64,000 nt of DNA from Halomonas beimenensis (GTDB lineage: Bacteria; Pseudomonadota; Gammaproteobacteria; Pseudomonadales; Halomonadaceae): positions 1,922,001-1,986,000 of the forward strand of contig NZ_CP021435.1 in the NCBI RefSeq assembly GCF_002549795.1, written 5' to 3'. The translations under genes and the position numbers were made by a program. Positions within the stretch are counted from its first letter, which is position 1. Every line of letters begins with the position of its first letter. Positions 45,879-55,174 of the stretch are shown piece after piece. The notes under the pieces were generated by a model. The model did not search any database and had not been told where the DNA came from. It was given only the letters and a program-made list of their open reading frames with translations.

Positions 45879-46916
45879 ATGACTGACTGGATCGCCCGTC
45901 TCGGGGGCCGCCGGGAGCACGACGACCGTGTCGCCTTCGACACGCCCGAGCCGGCCCGCCGGGCCATGGATGCCACCGTGATGACGCCGCTGATCCATCT
46001 GGGCGTCCTCGACGTCGAGGGCGAGGACGCGAAACGCTTCCTCCAGGGCCAGACCAGCGCGCAGGTCTCCCTGGCCGACGGCGACTTCGCCCCCCTGACC
46101 TGTTTCTGCACCCCCAAGGGCCGTGTGCTGGCCAACGCCCAGCTGTGGCGGGTCGCCGAGGGGCGCTACCGGCTGCTGATGCACCGCAGCCTGGTGACGC
46201 GGCTCCATGACCATCTCAAGAAGTTCGCGGCGTTCTACAAGGCGGAGCTGACCCCGCGCCCGGACCTGGCGCTGCTCGGCCTGATCGGCCGGGAGGCCCC
46301 GGCGGTGGCCGAGGTGCGTCTCGACGCGATGCCGCCGGCCGTCTGGCACCAGGCGGAGGGCGATGACCTGCAACTGCTCGCCCATCCCGGTCCCCGGTCC
46401 CGGTTGCTGGCCTGCCTGCCCGTCGAACGGGTCGCGGCCGTCTGGGAGGCCCTGGCCGCCCAGGCCGAGCCGGTCGGCAACGCCGTCTGGTGCCTGCACG
46501 ACATCCAGGCCGGCCTCGCCTGGCTGACCGCCGACCAGGCCGATGCCTACCTGCCGCAGATGCTCAACTGGGAGGCCCTGGGGGGCATCAGCTTCAAGAA
46601 GGGCTGCTACACGGGGCAGGAGGTGGTGGCCCGGGCCCACTTCCGCGGCCAGGTCAAGAAGCGCCTGGTGCGTGGCCAGCTCGACGGGGCCCTGCTGCCC
46701 GAGCCGGGCAGCGCCATCGAGGACGCCGACGACAGGCGTCTCGGCGAGGTGCTGAGCGCCGAGCTCGATGCCTATGACCAGGCGGAGGTGCTGGCGGTGA
46801 TCGGCACCCGGGAGCCGGTGGAGCCGCTGCGGGTGGCCGGCCAGAAGCTCAAGCGCCTCCAGCTGCCCTACCCCCTGGAGCGGGTCGACCCGGAGACCCT
46901 CGCCGCCAAGGCCTGA
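45879..46916 (+). CDS. ygfZ: tRNA-modifying protein YgfZ
   Basis: A 345-residue folate-binding GcvT-fold protein needed for iron-sulfur cluster enzymes such as MiaB. The signature KGCYTGQEVVARAHFRG (cysteine near 246) is diagnostic; the N-terminal part has LGVLDVEGEDAKRFLQGQTS and FCTPKGRVLANAQLW. I start at ATG 45879 with AAGGAACCCC upstream; the frame is open to 45630 without similarity. It diverges from the HMA-like gene. Confidence 0.94.
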   Translation: MTDWIARLGGRREHDDRVAFDTPEPARRAMDATVMTPLIHLGVLDVEGEDAKRFLQGQTSAQVSLADGDFAPLTCFCTPKGRVLANAQLWRVAEGRYRLLMHRSLVTRLHDHLKKFAAFYKAELTPRPDLALLGLIGREAPAVAEVRLDAMPPAVWHQAEGDDLQLLAHPGPRSRLLACLPVERVAAVWEALAAQAEPVGNAVWCLHDIQAGLAWLTADQADAYLPQMLNWEALGGISFKKGCYTGQEVVARAHFRGQVKKRLVRGQLDGALLPEPGSAIEDADDRRLGEVLSAELDAYDQAEVLAVIGTREPVEPLRVAGQKLKRLQLPYPLERVDPETLAAKA

Positions 46917-46952
46917 TGCCGGCTTCAGCGCTCAATGCCAAACGTCGGGCAC

Positions 46953-47191
46953 GATGAGCGCCGGGGACAAGGCGACGCGAGGGTCTTTTGACCAGGGGCG
47001 AGGCGGAAGGAGAAGCACATCCGGGGGATGTTCTTCCCGCCGAGCGGATTGGCCACGGATGGCCAACCCCGGGCCTGCAAGCGGCGCAGGATGCAAGAGC
47101 GCTGCAGGGCAAAAGTAGCGCCCAAGGAAGGGTTTACAGCGCCCTCGCAATGGTCCGGCACCCCGGGGGCTTGTCGCCGGGAAAGCTCATC
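46953..47191. repeat. Dispersed element 2, long copy
   Basis: A 239-bp element between the convergent ygfZ and tatD genes. Ends: GATGAGCGCCGGGGACAAGG at the left and CTTGTCGCCGGGAAAGCTCA-TC at the right, forming imperfect inverted repeats of about 20 bases. It shares with 63238-63366 both ends and the right-hand core GGGCAAAAGTAGCGCCCA, GGGTTT and GCGCCCTCGC. About 110 bases of internal sequence are present only here. No coding sequence is recognised. Confidence 0.75.
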
Positions 47192-47214
47192 TCCTTGCCG
47201 ATGTTGACGAAGCC

Positions 47215-47979
47215 TTAGAGTCCCGGGCCGAACAGCCGGCCGGCGGTGGCGGTGCTGTCCCGAGCCACCCGCGCCGGCGTCTGCCCGCGCAGGCCGGCGA
47301 CCACCCGGCACACCTCCGCCACCCGGGCCGGCTCGTTGCGTTCCCCCCGGTGACCGGCCAGGGGCATGTCGGGGCTGTCGGTCTCCAGCACATAGCCGTC
47401 GTCCGGCAGCGCCGCCACGGCGCGACGGAGCCGCCGGGCCCGGTCATGGGTCACCGCGCCGCCGAGCCCCACCACGAAGCCCAGGTCGAGGAAGGCCTTC
47501 GCCTGCTCGGGCGAGCCGGCGAAGGCATGGATCAGGCCGCCGGCGGGGGGCGCCAGCTGGCGCAGACGCTTGGCGACCCGATCGTTGGCCCTCACGCAGT
47601 GGATGACCAGCGGCAGGCCGCGATCCCGCGCCAGGCGCAGCTGGGCGTCGAACAGTCGCCACTGGGCGCTCAGGCTGTCGGCGAACCGGGCGTCGATGCC
47701 GCACTCCCCTAGCGCCACCACCCCGGGGTGGGCGTCCAGGGCCGCCGCCAGCGCCTCGACGTCGTCTTCCCGATGCTCGGCCATGAAGTAGGGATGCAGT
47801 CCCAGGCAGACATCGACCTCGTCGCGGCCGCCCAGCGCCAGCACGCGGTCCCAGTGTCGCCGGACGGTGCCCGGTACCACGAGGCGCCCGACCCCCGCCG
47901 CCCGAGCCCGGGCGAAGACCGCCTCGCGATCGGCGTCGAAGTCGGGAAAGTCCAGATGGCAATGGGCGTCGATGAGCAT
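47215..47979 (-). CDS. tatD: TatD-family metal-dependent hydrolase
   Basis: A 254-residue TIM-barrel DNase of the TatD group. Metal ligands in MLIDAHCHLDFPDFD, GECGIDARF (glutamate near 93), LPLVIHCVRAND, GLIHAFAGSPEQA and VLETDSPDMPLAGH (aspartate). The family has 3'-exonuclease activity in DNA and RNA quality control. The start MLIDAHCHL is fixed by similarity although no Shine-Dalgarno is visible: the leader is a heptamer repeat (47986-48073). Confidence 0.9.
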   Translation of the reverse strand: MLIDAHCHLDFPDFDADREAVFARARAAGVGRLVVPGTVRRHWDRVLALGGRDEVDVCLGLHPYFMAEHREDDVEALAAALDAHPGVVALGECGIDARFADSLSAQWRLFDAQLRLARDRGLPLVIHCVRANDRVAKRLRQLAPPAGGLIHAFAGSPEQAKAFLDLGFVVGLGGAVTHDRARRLRRAVAALPDDGYVLETDSPDMPLAGHRGERNEPARVAEVCRVVAGLRGQTPARVARDSTATAGRLFGPGL

Positions 47980-47985
47980 AGGGAA

Positions 47986-48073
47986 AAGCTACAAGGAGCA
48001 AGCTACAAGCTGCAAGGCAGCGTGGCCGGCTACAAGGGGGTTCCTTGTAGCTCGGCGCTTGCAGCTTGTAGCT
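47986..48073. repeat. Folded AAGCTNN heptamer array upstream of tatD
   Basis: Period-7 units AAGCTAC, AAGGAGC, AAGCTAC, AAGCTGC, AAGGCAG (47986-48020) are answered by the complementary series CTTGTAG, CTCGGCG, CTTGCAG, CTTGTAG (48044-48073). A perfect 16-bp inverted repeat (48001-48016 with 48058-48073) encloses a 9-bp one (48029-48037 with 48043-48051). It fills the prfC-tatD gap and would form a strong cruciform or RNA stem. Confidence 0.85.
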
Positions 48074-48088
48074 CCGGGCGAAGCCCGG

Positions 48089-49678
48089 TCAGTGCTCTCG
48101 GGTCGGCTGGAAGCGAATCTCCGGCCAGCGCTCCTGGGTCATCTGCAGGTTGACCCGGGTCGGGGCGATGTAGGTCAGGTAGCCACCGCCGTCGATGGCG
48201 AGGTTCTGGCTGGCCTTGCGCTTGAAGTCCTCGAGCATCCTGGGATCGTCGCAGTACACCCAGCGGGCGGTCTGGACGTTGACGCCCTCGTAGAGGCAGT
48301 CGACCTTGTACTCCTGCTTGAGGCGGTGGGCCACCACGTCGAACTGCAGGGTACCCACGGCGCCGAGGATCAGGTCGTTGTTGTCCAGCGGCATGAACAC
48401 CTGGGTGGCGCCTTCCTCGGAGAGCTGCTGCAGGCCCTTCTGCAACGCCTTCATCTTCAGCGGGTCCTTGAGGCGCACCCGCTTGAACAGCTCCGGCGCG
48501 AAGTGCGGGATGCCGGTGAAGCGCATGTCCTCGCCCTGGGTGAAGGTATCGCCGATCTGGATGGTGCCGTGGTTGTGCAGGCCGATGATGTCACCGGGCC
48601 AGGCCTCCTCGACATGGGCGCGATCCGAGGCCATGAAGGTCAGGGCGTCCGCGATCTTCACGTCCTTGCCGATGCGCACGTGGCGCATCTTCATGTTCTT
48701 CTCGTACTTGCCCGAGCAGACCCGCAGGAAGGCGATGCGATCCCGGTGGTTGGGGTCCATGTTGGCCTGGATCTTGAACACGAAGCCGGTGAAGGTGCCG
48801 TCCTCGGCCTCCACGGTGCGCCGGTCGGTCTCCCGGGGCTGGGGGGAAGGGGCGTACTCGACGAAGCCGTCGAGCATCTCGCGGACCCCGAAGTTGCCCA
48901 TGGCCGTCCCGAAGTACACCGGGGTCAGCTCGCCGCGCAGGTAAGCCTGATGGTCGAAGGCATGGGAGGCGCCGCGCACCAATTCCACCTCCATGCGCAG
49001 CTCCTCGGCGGCCTCCTCGCCCAGCACCGTGTCGACCTCGGGATTGTCGAGGCCCTCGATCCGCCGGTCGTCGGGGATGCGATTGCCCTGCCCCTGGGTG
49101 TAGAGATGGATGACGTCGTCGTAGAGGTGATAGACCCCCTTGAAGTGGCGGCCCATGCCGATGGGCCAGGTCATGGGCGCGCACTGGATGTTGAGCACCT
49201 CCTCGACCTCGTCCATGACCTCGATGGGGTCGCGGATGTCGCGATCCATCTTGTTGACGAAGGTGAGGATGGGGGTGGTGCGCAGTCGGCAGACCTCCAT
49301 CAGTTTGATGGTGCGGTCCTCGACGCCCTTGGCGCCGTCGATGACCATCAGCGCCGAGTCCACCGCCGTCAGGGTGCGATAGGTGTCCTCGGAGAAGTCC
49401 TCGTGGCCCGGGGTGTCGAGCAGGTTGACGACGCGCCCCCCGTAGGGGAACTGCATCACCGAGGTGGTCACCGAGATGCCGCGCTCCTGCTCCATCTTCA
49501 TCCAGTCGGAGGTGGCATGGCGATCGTCTCGCTTGCTCTTCACCGAGCCCGCCATCTGGATGGCGTTGCCGAACAGCAGCATCTTCTCGGTGATGGTGGT
49601 CTTGCCCGCGTCGGGGTGACTGATGATGGCGAACGTGCGTCGAAGCCCGGTTTCGTGGGCCTGGTTGGATTGGGACAT
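48089..49678 (-). CDS. prfC: Peptide chain release factor 3
   Basis: A 529-residue translational GTPase that recycles RF1/RF2. G1 [18 protein letters not shown], switch region [18 protein letters not shown]3 [16 protein letters not shown] and G4 [13 protein letters not shown] are followed by domains 2 and 3 ([40 protein letters not shown]). Length is normal. A candidate promoter lies at 49751-49779. Confidence 0.96.
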   Translation of the reverse strand: MSQSNQAHETGLRRTFAIISHPDAGKTTITEKMLLFGNAIQMAGSVKSKRDDRHATSDWMKMEQERGISVTTSVMQFPYGGRVVNLLDTPGHEDFSEDTYRTLTAVDSALMVIDGAKGVEDRTIKLMEVCRLRTTPILTFVNKMDRDIRDPIEVMDEVEEVLNIQCAPMTWPIGMGRHFKGVYHLYDDVIHLYTQGQGNRIPDDRRIEGLDNPEVDTVLGEEAAEELRMEVELVRGASHAFDHQAYLRGELTPVYFGTAMGNFGVREMLDGFVEYAPSPQPRETDRRTVEAEDGTFTGFVFKIQANMDPNHRDRIAFLRVCSGKYEKNMKMRHVRIGKDVKIADALTFMASDRAHVEEAWPGDIIGLHNHGTIQIGDTFTQGEDMRFTGIPHFAPELFKRVRLKDPLKMKALQKGLQQLSEEGATQVFMPLDNNDLILGAVGTLQFDVVAHRLKQEYKVDCLYEGVNVQTARWVYCDDPRMLEDFKRKASQNLAIDGGGYLTYIAPTRVNLQMTQERWPEIRFQPTREH

Positions 49679-49750
49679 TGCGTCTCGTCGCTGATTGGTA
49701 CGGTCCCGCGCCGCGCGTGTCGGCCGGGAGGGATCGGTATCGGTGCCCCG

Positions 49751-49779
49751 ATTGTACCTTCAGCCCGGGACGCTGTCGC
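49751..49779 (-). promoter_or_regulatory. Candidate promoter of prfC
   Basis: On the minus strand, -35 GCGACA (49779-49774), 17-base spacer, -10 TACAAT (49756-49751). The leader would be about 65 bases. Confidence 0.45.
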
Positions 49780-49883
49780 CGGGTCACGCCGGCGCGGGCC
49801 CCCGCGGAGGGCTGGGCGCCCGTCGAGGTCGACGGATCGTCGCGAGACGCTCGGATGTCGCGTCGGGTGGTTCGGCCTGAGGA

Positions 49884-49973
49884 GGCGAATCGCCCGGGAT
49901 TCAACGAATCGGATCGAATGACATTGGCCGAAAGACCGGGTGTCGGATCGGCGTTACGTCCGACAGGCGCCTA
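49884..49973. repeat. Dispersed element 3, second copy
   Basis: A 90-bp match to 34370-34465, again ending on the TAG stop codon of a minus-strand gene, here an unrelated 101-residue hypothetical. Shared blocks: GGCGAAT, ACGAA, GGATCGAATGA, TTGGCCGAAAG, GCGTTA and CCGAC.GGC.CCTAG. Confidence 0.7.
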
Positions 49974-50276
49974 GATGGCGGCTCCGAGGGCGAGCCCCAG
50001 CTTCTCGACGACGAAGTCGAACACACGCTGGTCTTCGATGTCGTCGACCTCGACGGCCAGGATGGTCAGCGCCAGGATGTCGTCGCCCCGGCGACCCTCA
50101 TGCAGGGGGAAGAGTCGCCGATTGGACTGCAGCATCAGGAAGAGCCCCCGGCGTGGGTCCACCCCGACGCCCCGCAGTCCCTCGCCCCGGGGAACGACGA
50201 AGACCACGTCGGGGGGCGCTGCCCGGCGGTGATGGAGATGGTGCAAGGGTAGCCGCTCGACCTGTACATGACACAT
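49971..50276 (-). CDS. Hypothetical protein, 101 residues
   Basis: A small protein I cannot place. It begins MCHVQVERLPLHHLHHRRAA, has a likely beta-rich middle (PDVVFVVPRGEGLRGVGVD, GLFLMLQSNRRLFPLHE) and ends with a predicted beta-helix segment (ILALTILAVEVDDIEDQRVF, FVVEKLGLALGA). There is no signal peptide or membrane helix. A strong GGAGG eight bases before the ATG supports translation. Its stop codon lies inside a dispersed repeat. Confidence 0.6.
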   Translation of the reverse strand: MCHVQVERLPLHHLHHRRAAPPDVVFVVPRGEGLRGVGVDPRRGLFLMLQSNRRLFPLHEGRRGDDILALTILAVEVDDIEDQRVFDFVVEKLGLALGAAI

Positions 50277-50429
50277 GTGACTGCCTCCGGCTCTACCGCG
50301 CCAATGGGACCTATACCATAGTCCAAAGGAGGGAGAGTGGTGGCCAGGAAGCGGATGAAAATTTTGCGTCCTCGGGGATCTCGAACAGCGGTCGATATCC
50401 GACTCGGGACGCCTTCGGTACCGCGTGGG

Positions 50430-51275
50430 TCAAGCCTCCGGCGGGTCGCAGGCCGCCAGGCTGTCCGCCAGGGCTCGCTCCCATCGCGGGTCGCGCTGCC
50501 CGCAGACCACGAAGCTGGGATTGAGCAGGGACTCCCCGCGGTTGCAGCGCAACGGGCGCAGGGTGCGCGCCTCCAGCACCTGGCCGCCGGCGGCGGTCAC
50601 CACGGCCTGGGCGGCGGCGGTGTCCCATTCACAGGTCGGCGCCAGGCGCGGATAGAGATCGGCGCCGCCCTCGGCCACGCGGCACAGCTTCAGAGAGCTC
50701 CCGAGGGACACCCGCTCATGGCGGGGCAGGCGCGCACAGAAGCCCTCGAAGGCCTCGACCCCGTGCACCCGGCTGCCGACCACCCGCCAGGGGCGGAGGT
50801 CGGGATCGGGCAGGGGGCGGACCCGGATGGACCAGCATCCCGCGGCGTCGAGCCGCACCGCCCCCTGGCCGAGCTGGCCGTACCAGAGGATCCCCGGCAC
50901 CGGGGCATGGACGATCCCGAACACCGGCACGCCCTCCTCCACCAGCGCCAGGTTGAGGGTGAACTCGCCGTTGCGCCGGACGAACTCCTTGGTGCCGTCC
51001 AGGGGATCGACCAGCCAGTAGCGATGCCAGGCGCGGCGAGTGGCGTAGGGAACCTCGGCCGATTCCTCGGAAAGCACCGGCACCTCGGGCGTCAGGCCGG
51101 CCAGCAGGGCCGTGAGGGCCCGATGGGCGGCCAGGTCGGCCTCGGTCAGCGGACTCTCGTCGGCCTTGGTCTCGACCTCGAAGGGGCGCCGATACACGGC
51201 GAGGACCTCCTCGCCGGCCGAGCGCACGCCCTCCAGCAGGGCTTCCCGCAACCGGGGGGAGACGAAGGGGCGCAT
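50430..51275 (-). CDS. cysQ: 3'(2'),5'-bisphosphate nucleotidase CysQ
   Basis: A 281-residue inositol-monophosphatase-superfamily enzyme that removes phosphate from PAP, relieving inhibition of sulfur metabolism. Metal-binding motifs LSEESAEVPY (glutamate), WLVDPLDGTKEFVRRNGEFT (about 93-112) and the C-terminal CEWDTAAAQAVVTAAGG are those of CysQ. I start at ATG 51275, 17 bases after the SDR stop; the same frame stays open for kilobases upstream but that is a composition artefact. Confidence 0.93.
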   Translation of the reverse strand: MRPFVSPRLREALLEGVRSAGEEVLAVYRRPFEVETKADESPLTEADLAAHRALTALLAGLTPEVPVLSEESAEVPYATRRAWHRYWLVDPLDGTKEFVRRNGEFTLNLALVEEGVPVFGIVHAPVPGILWYGQLGQGAVRLDAAGCWSIRVRPLPDPDLRPWRVVGSRVHGVEAFEGFCARLPRHERVSLGSSLKLCRVAEGGADLYPRLAPTCEWDTAAAQAVVTAAGGQVLEARTLRPLRCNRGESLLNPSFVVCGQRDPRWERALADSLAACDPPEA

Positions 51276-51292
51276 CGGAGAACCCTCGGCCT

Positions 51293-51958
51293 TCACCAGG
51301 GGAGCCGTTCGCCGTTGCTGTGCCAGAAACCGCCACTGGTTTCCAGGTTCAGCTCGGCGATACGCGCGGCCAGCCCGTCGGCGGCCTGCTCGGGGCTGAT
51401 CAGGCCGCCGAAGTTCACCATCCGGGTCTGTACGTACCCCGGGTGCAGCTGCGCCACGGCGATGCCACGGGGCGCCAGGTCCACGGCCAGGGACTTGCCG
51501 AAGGCGTTGAGGGCGGCCTTGGAGGCCCGATAGCCGTAGCGCCCCCCCGAGTCGTTGTCGGCGATGGAGCCCATGCGGCTGGTGATGTTGGCGATCTTGG
51601 CGCCTTCCCCCAGGCAGGGCAGCAGCGCCTCCACCACCCTCAGGGGCGCATAGGCGTTGACCTCCATCTGGGCCCGGATGGCCTCGAAGTCGAGCGCGCC
51701 GAGCGTCTCGTCGTGCAGCATGCCGGCGTTGTTGATCAGCAGGTCCAGGGACTCGCCCTGCAGATCCTCCGCCAGCCGGGCGACGTCCTCGGGGCGGGTC
51801 ACATCGATGCCTTCGATGACCCGGTTCGCCGCCTCGGCGAGCTCGAAGGAGGCCTCGCGGCAGACGCCGATGACCTGCCAGCCCTCGCCGCGATAGTGGC
51901 GGGCCAGGGCCAGGCCGACGCCGCGGTTGGCGCCGGTGATCAGTACCGTGGATGACAT
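51293..51958 (-). CDS. Short-chain dehydrogenase/reductase
   Basis: A 221-residue SDR. Cofactor loop LITGANRGVGLALARHY (about 5-21), LLINNAGMLHDETLGALDF, catalytic serine in NITSRMGSIADND and Tyr-Lys in YGYRASKAALNAFGKSLA. The ending SGGFWHSNGERLPW fits the group of SDRs often described as C-factor-like. Substrate unknown. AAGGAG lies before the ATG. It is cotranscribed with cysQ. Confidence 0.88.
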   Translation of the reverse strand: MSSTVLITGANRGVGLALARHYRGEGWQVIGVCREASFELAEAANRVIEGIDVTRPEDVARLAEDLQGESLDLLINNAGMLHDETLGALDFEAIRAQMEVNAYAPLRVVEALLPCLGEGAKIANITSRMGSIADNDSGGRYGYRASKAALNAFGKSLAVDLAPRGIAVAQLHPGYVQTRMVNFGGLISPEQAADGLAARIAELNLETSGGFWHSNGERLPW

Positions 51959-52048
51959 GGCATCTCCTTGGGGAAGGTGTCTGGCGGCCCCGAGGGGCCA
52001 GGGTCTTGAGGATAGTCGAGGGGCGACCCGCGAGGACAGGGCCGGCGC

Positions 52049-55000
52049 TTACCCCGGGGCCGTGGCGTCGGCCTCGGACCGCCCCAGCCGGGCCCGCAGG
52101 TGCTCCAGGTAGCTGAGCAGCACGGGGATCACCGCCAGCACCAGCAGGGTCGAGAGCCCCAGGCCGAAGGCGATGGAGACCGCCATGGGGATCAGGAACT
52201 GAGCCTGCAGCGAGGTCTCGAACAGCAGCGGCGTGAGGCCGCCGATGGTGGTGAGCGACGTGAGCAGCACCGCCCTGACCCGCTGCACCACCGCCTCGTT
52301 GAGGGCGGCATCGATGGCAAGCCCCTGGCGGCGCTGCTGGCGGTAGAAGCTCACCAGGATGATGGCGTTGTTGACCACGATGCCGGAGAGGCCGAATAGG
52401 CCGAACAGCGACAGCATGGTCAGGTCGAGCCCCATCAGCCAGTGGCCAAGCAGGGCCCCGACCAGCGCCAGCGGAATGATCGCCATGACGATCAGCGGCA
52501 GGCTCCAGGAGGCGAACACCCAGGCCAGCACCACATACATCAGGGCGAGGCCGACCACCAGCCCCATGCGCATGTCCGCGAAGGTCTCCCGCTGGTCGGC
52601 GGCGCGCCCCTCGAAGCTGTAGCGAACGCCGTGCTGGCGCATCAAGGCAGGCAGCACCGAGGCCTCCAGGGCGGCGAGGACGCGATCCGGTGTGCTGACC
52701 TCGGCGTCCACCTGGGCGGTGACCTCCACGGCCAGCCGACCGTCGGCATGGCGCAGCGCCTCGAACCCCTGGCGATGGTCCAGGGTCATGACCTGGTCCA
52801 GGGGCACGAAGCGGCCATCGGGGGTGCGCACGGTGAGCCGCGCCAGGGTCGCCAGCCGCTCGCGCTGATCCCGCGGCAGCAGCACCCGGACCTCGATCTC
52901 GTCGCGTCCGTCCTGGTAGACCTGCACCAGGCGGCCATCGAAGGCGGCCCGCAGCTGGCGGCCGAGCTCCCGGGTGGTGAGTCCCAGCGCCTCGCCGCGC
53001 GGATTGACCCGGTAGATCAGCTGCTCGCGGCCCCAGGGCATGTCGTCCGTGGTGTCGAGCACTCCGGGCAGCTCCTGCAGGGAGCGGGCCAGGTCCTCCG
53101 CGGCCCGCTTGAGGCTCTCGGCGGACTCGCCGGTCAGGCGCACGTTGACGTCGGCCCCCGGCGGACCGGCGGTCCGCTCGGTGATGCTCAGGGTCTCCAG
53201 GCCCGCCGGGAGGGCCAGGCGCTCGCGCCAGGCACGAATGAAGTCGGCGTTGCGCACGTCGCGATCGTCGGAGGGCACCAGCTCCACCATGATCGAACCG
53301 AGATTGTCGCCGCTGCGGGCGGCGGCGCCCTCGGCGAGCACGGCGCCATGGCGCGTCACGGCATGGGCCACCAGGCCCCCGCCCAGGGCGGTATCGGTGG
53401 CCTCGAGGCTCGCCTGCAGGCGCTCCAGGAAGGCATCGACTCGCTCGCGGTCGGTGCCGGCCACGAAGCTGGCGTTGGCGTAGAGCACCTGGGGCTCCGG
53501 GGTGGGGAAGAAGTTGAAGGCCAGTCGCCCCCCGACCAGCAGCCCCAGGGTGAACAGCACCACCGCCACCGCGGCGGCGAGCGTCGCGGCGCGATGGCGC
53601 AGGGTCAGGGCCGAAAAGCGCCGACAGGGCCCCTCGCGAAAGGCATCGAAGGCGGCCTCGAAGCGTCCCCGGACCCGGGCCAGCGGATGGCGCCCCTCGC
53701 CGCGGCCGGGAAGGAAGGCGTTGCGCAGGTGCGCGGGGAGCACCACGAAGCATTCCAGCAGCGAGGCGACCAGCACGCAGATCATCACCATGGGGATGTC
53801 GCCCAGGATGCTGCCGATCACGCCGCCCACCATCAGCAGCGGCATGAAGGCCGCCACCGTGGTCAGCGACGAGGCCACCACCGGCCACAGCATCCGCTTC
53901 GCCGCCCCCTCGGAGGCGTGGCGCGGTGCCTCCCCCTGGCGGAAATGGGCGTCGGCATCCTCGCCCACCACGATGGCGTCGTCGACGATCACGCCCAGCG
54001 CCATGATCAGGGCGAACAGGGAGAGCATGTTCACCGAGCCGCCGATGACCCAGAACACCGTCATCGCCCCGAGGAAGGCGGTGGGAATGCCCACCGCCAC
54101 CCAGAACGCCACCCGCCCCGGGAGGAAGAAGTAGAGCAGCCCCAGCACCAGCAGCAGGCCGCCCAGTCCATTGTCGACCAGCAGACCGATGCGCTCGGCG
54201 ATGAGCTGCCAGGTCTGGTCGTGCACCTCGAGCGTGACCGTGGGCGGCAGCCGGGACCGCGTCTCGTCCAGCCAGCCCGCCAGCGCCTCGGCGGCGGCCA
54301 GGGAATTGCCGGCCTCGTCGCGCTGCAGCAGCAGTTCCACCGCCGGCCGCCCGGCCTGGCTGAGGGTCACCTGGCCGGCCCGGGGTTCCTGGCGAATGGT
54401 GGCGATGTCCCCCAGGCGCAGCTGGACCCGATCGCTGCTGAGGATCGGCAGCTCCGCGAACCCGGCCGGGGTCCGCCGCTGTTCCACGGCCCGCAGTTCC
54501 CGGGTGCTGTCCCGTTGACCCAGCAGCCCGGCGGGCAGGTCCCGGGACATCAGGTCGACGCGCTCGGCGATCTCGTCCAGGCCGAGCTGCAGGCCCTGGA
54601 GACGTTCCACGGGCACCTCGATGCTGATCTGCTGTTCCGGCAGCCCCTGGGTCTCCACCCGGTCGATGCCCGCCTGGAGCAACTCGTCCTCGAAGCGATG
54701 CGCCAGGCGTCGCAGCTCCTCGGCGGCCACCTCGCCATGGATCAGCAGGCGCGCCACCGGCTCGTAGCGGGCCACGCGGTTGACGCGGGGCGCCTCGGCC
54801 TGGGCCGGCAGGCTGGTGAAGTCCTCGACCCGCTGGCGCACGTCGTCCAGGGCGAGCACCGGGTCGGTGCCCTCGCGAAACTCCAGGGTGATGCTGGACA
54901 CGCCCTGGGCCGAGGTGGAGGTCATGCGCTTGAGCCCGTCGAGGCTGCGCAGGCGCTGTTCCAGGGGCACGGTGATGCCCTGCTCGATGTCCTCGGCGGC

Positions 55001-55174
55001 GGCGCCGGTCCAGACGGTGCGCACACCGATCACGTCCAGCGCGAAGTCGGGGAAGAACTGGATGTTCATGCGCGCCAGCCCCAGGATCCCGCCCAGCAGC
55101 ATCACCAGCATCACCAGGTTGGCCGCGACCCGGTGATGGACGAAGAACCCCAGCGCCCCCCGGCGACGGCTCAT
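52049..55174 (-). CDS. RND efflux pump permease subunit
   Basis: A 1041-residue inner-membrane proton/substrate antiporter of the AcrB superfamily. Twelve helices with two large periplasmic loops are evident; the first helix is in HHRVAANLVMLVMLLGGILG. The proton-relay aspartates lie in MALGVIVDDAIVVGEDADAH of TM4 (about residue 395), and the second half has LFGLFGLSGIVVNNAIILVS. Substrate (drug, solvent or other) cannot be read. The start overlaps the fusion-protein stop by four bases. No outer-membrane channel gene is present, so it probably uses a TolC encoded elsewhere. Confidence 0.93.
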   Translation of the reverse strand: MSRRRGALGFFVHHRVAANLVMLVMLLGGILGLARMNIQFFPDFALDVIGVRTVWTGAAAEDIEQGITVPLEQRLRSLDGLKRMTSTSAQGVSSITLEFREGTDPVLALDDVRQRVEDFTSLPAQAEAPRVNRVARYEPVARLLIHGEVAAEELRRLAHRFEDELLQAGIDRVETQGLPEQQISIEVPVERLQGLQLGLDEIAERVDLMSRDLPAGLLGQRDSTRELRAVEQRRTPAGFAELPILSSDRVQLRLGDIATIRQEPRAGQVTLSQAGRPAVELLLQRDEAGNSLAAAEALAGWLDETRSRLPPTVTLEVHDQTWQLIAERIGLLVDNGLGGLLLVLGLLYFFLPGRVAFWVAVGIPTAFLGAMTVFWVIGGSVNMLSLFALIMALGVIVDDAIVVGEDADAHFRQGEAPRHASEGAAKRMLWPVVASSLTTVAAFMPLLMVGGVIGSILGDIPMVMICVLVASLLECFVVLPAHLRNAFLPGRGEGRHPLARVRGRFEAAFDAFREGPCRRFSALTLRHRAATLAAAVAVVLFTLGLLVGGRLAFNFFPTPEPQVLYANASFVAGTDRERVDAFLERLQASLEATDTALGGGLVAHAVTRHGAVLAEGAAARSGDNLGSIMVELVPSDDRDVRNADFIRAWRERLALPAGLETLSITERTAGPPGADVNVRLTGESAESLKRAAEDLARSLQELPGVLDTTDDMPWGREQLIYRVNPRGEALGLTTRELGRQLRAAFDGRLVQVYQDGRDEIEVRVLLPRDQRERLATLARLTVRTPDGRFVPLDQVMTLDHRQGFEALRHADGRLAVEVTAQVDAEVSTPDRVLAALEASVLPALMRQHGVRYSFEGRAADQRETFADMRMGLVVGLALMYVVLAWVFASWSLPLIVMAIIPLALVGALLGHWLMGLDLTMLSLFGLFGLSGIVVNNAIILVSFYRQQRRQGLAIDAALNEAVVQRVRAVLLTSLTTIGGLTPLLFETSLQAQFLIPMAVSIAFGLGLSTLLVLAVIPVLLSYLEHLRARLGRSEADATAPG

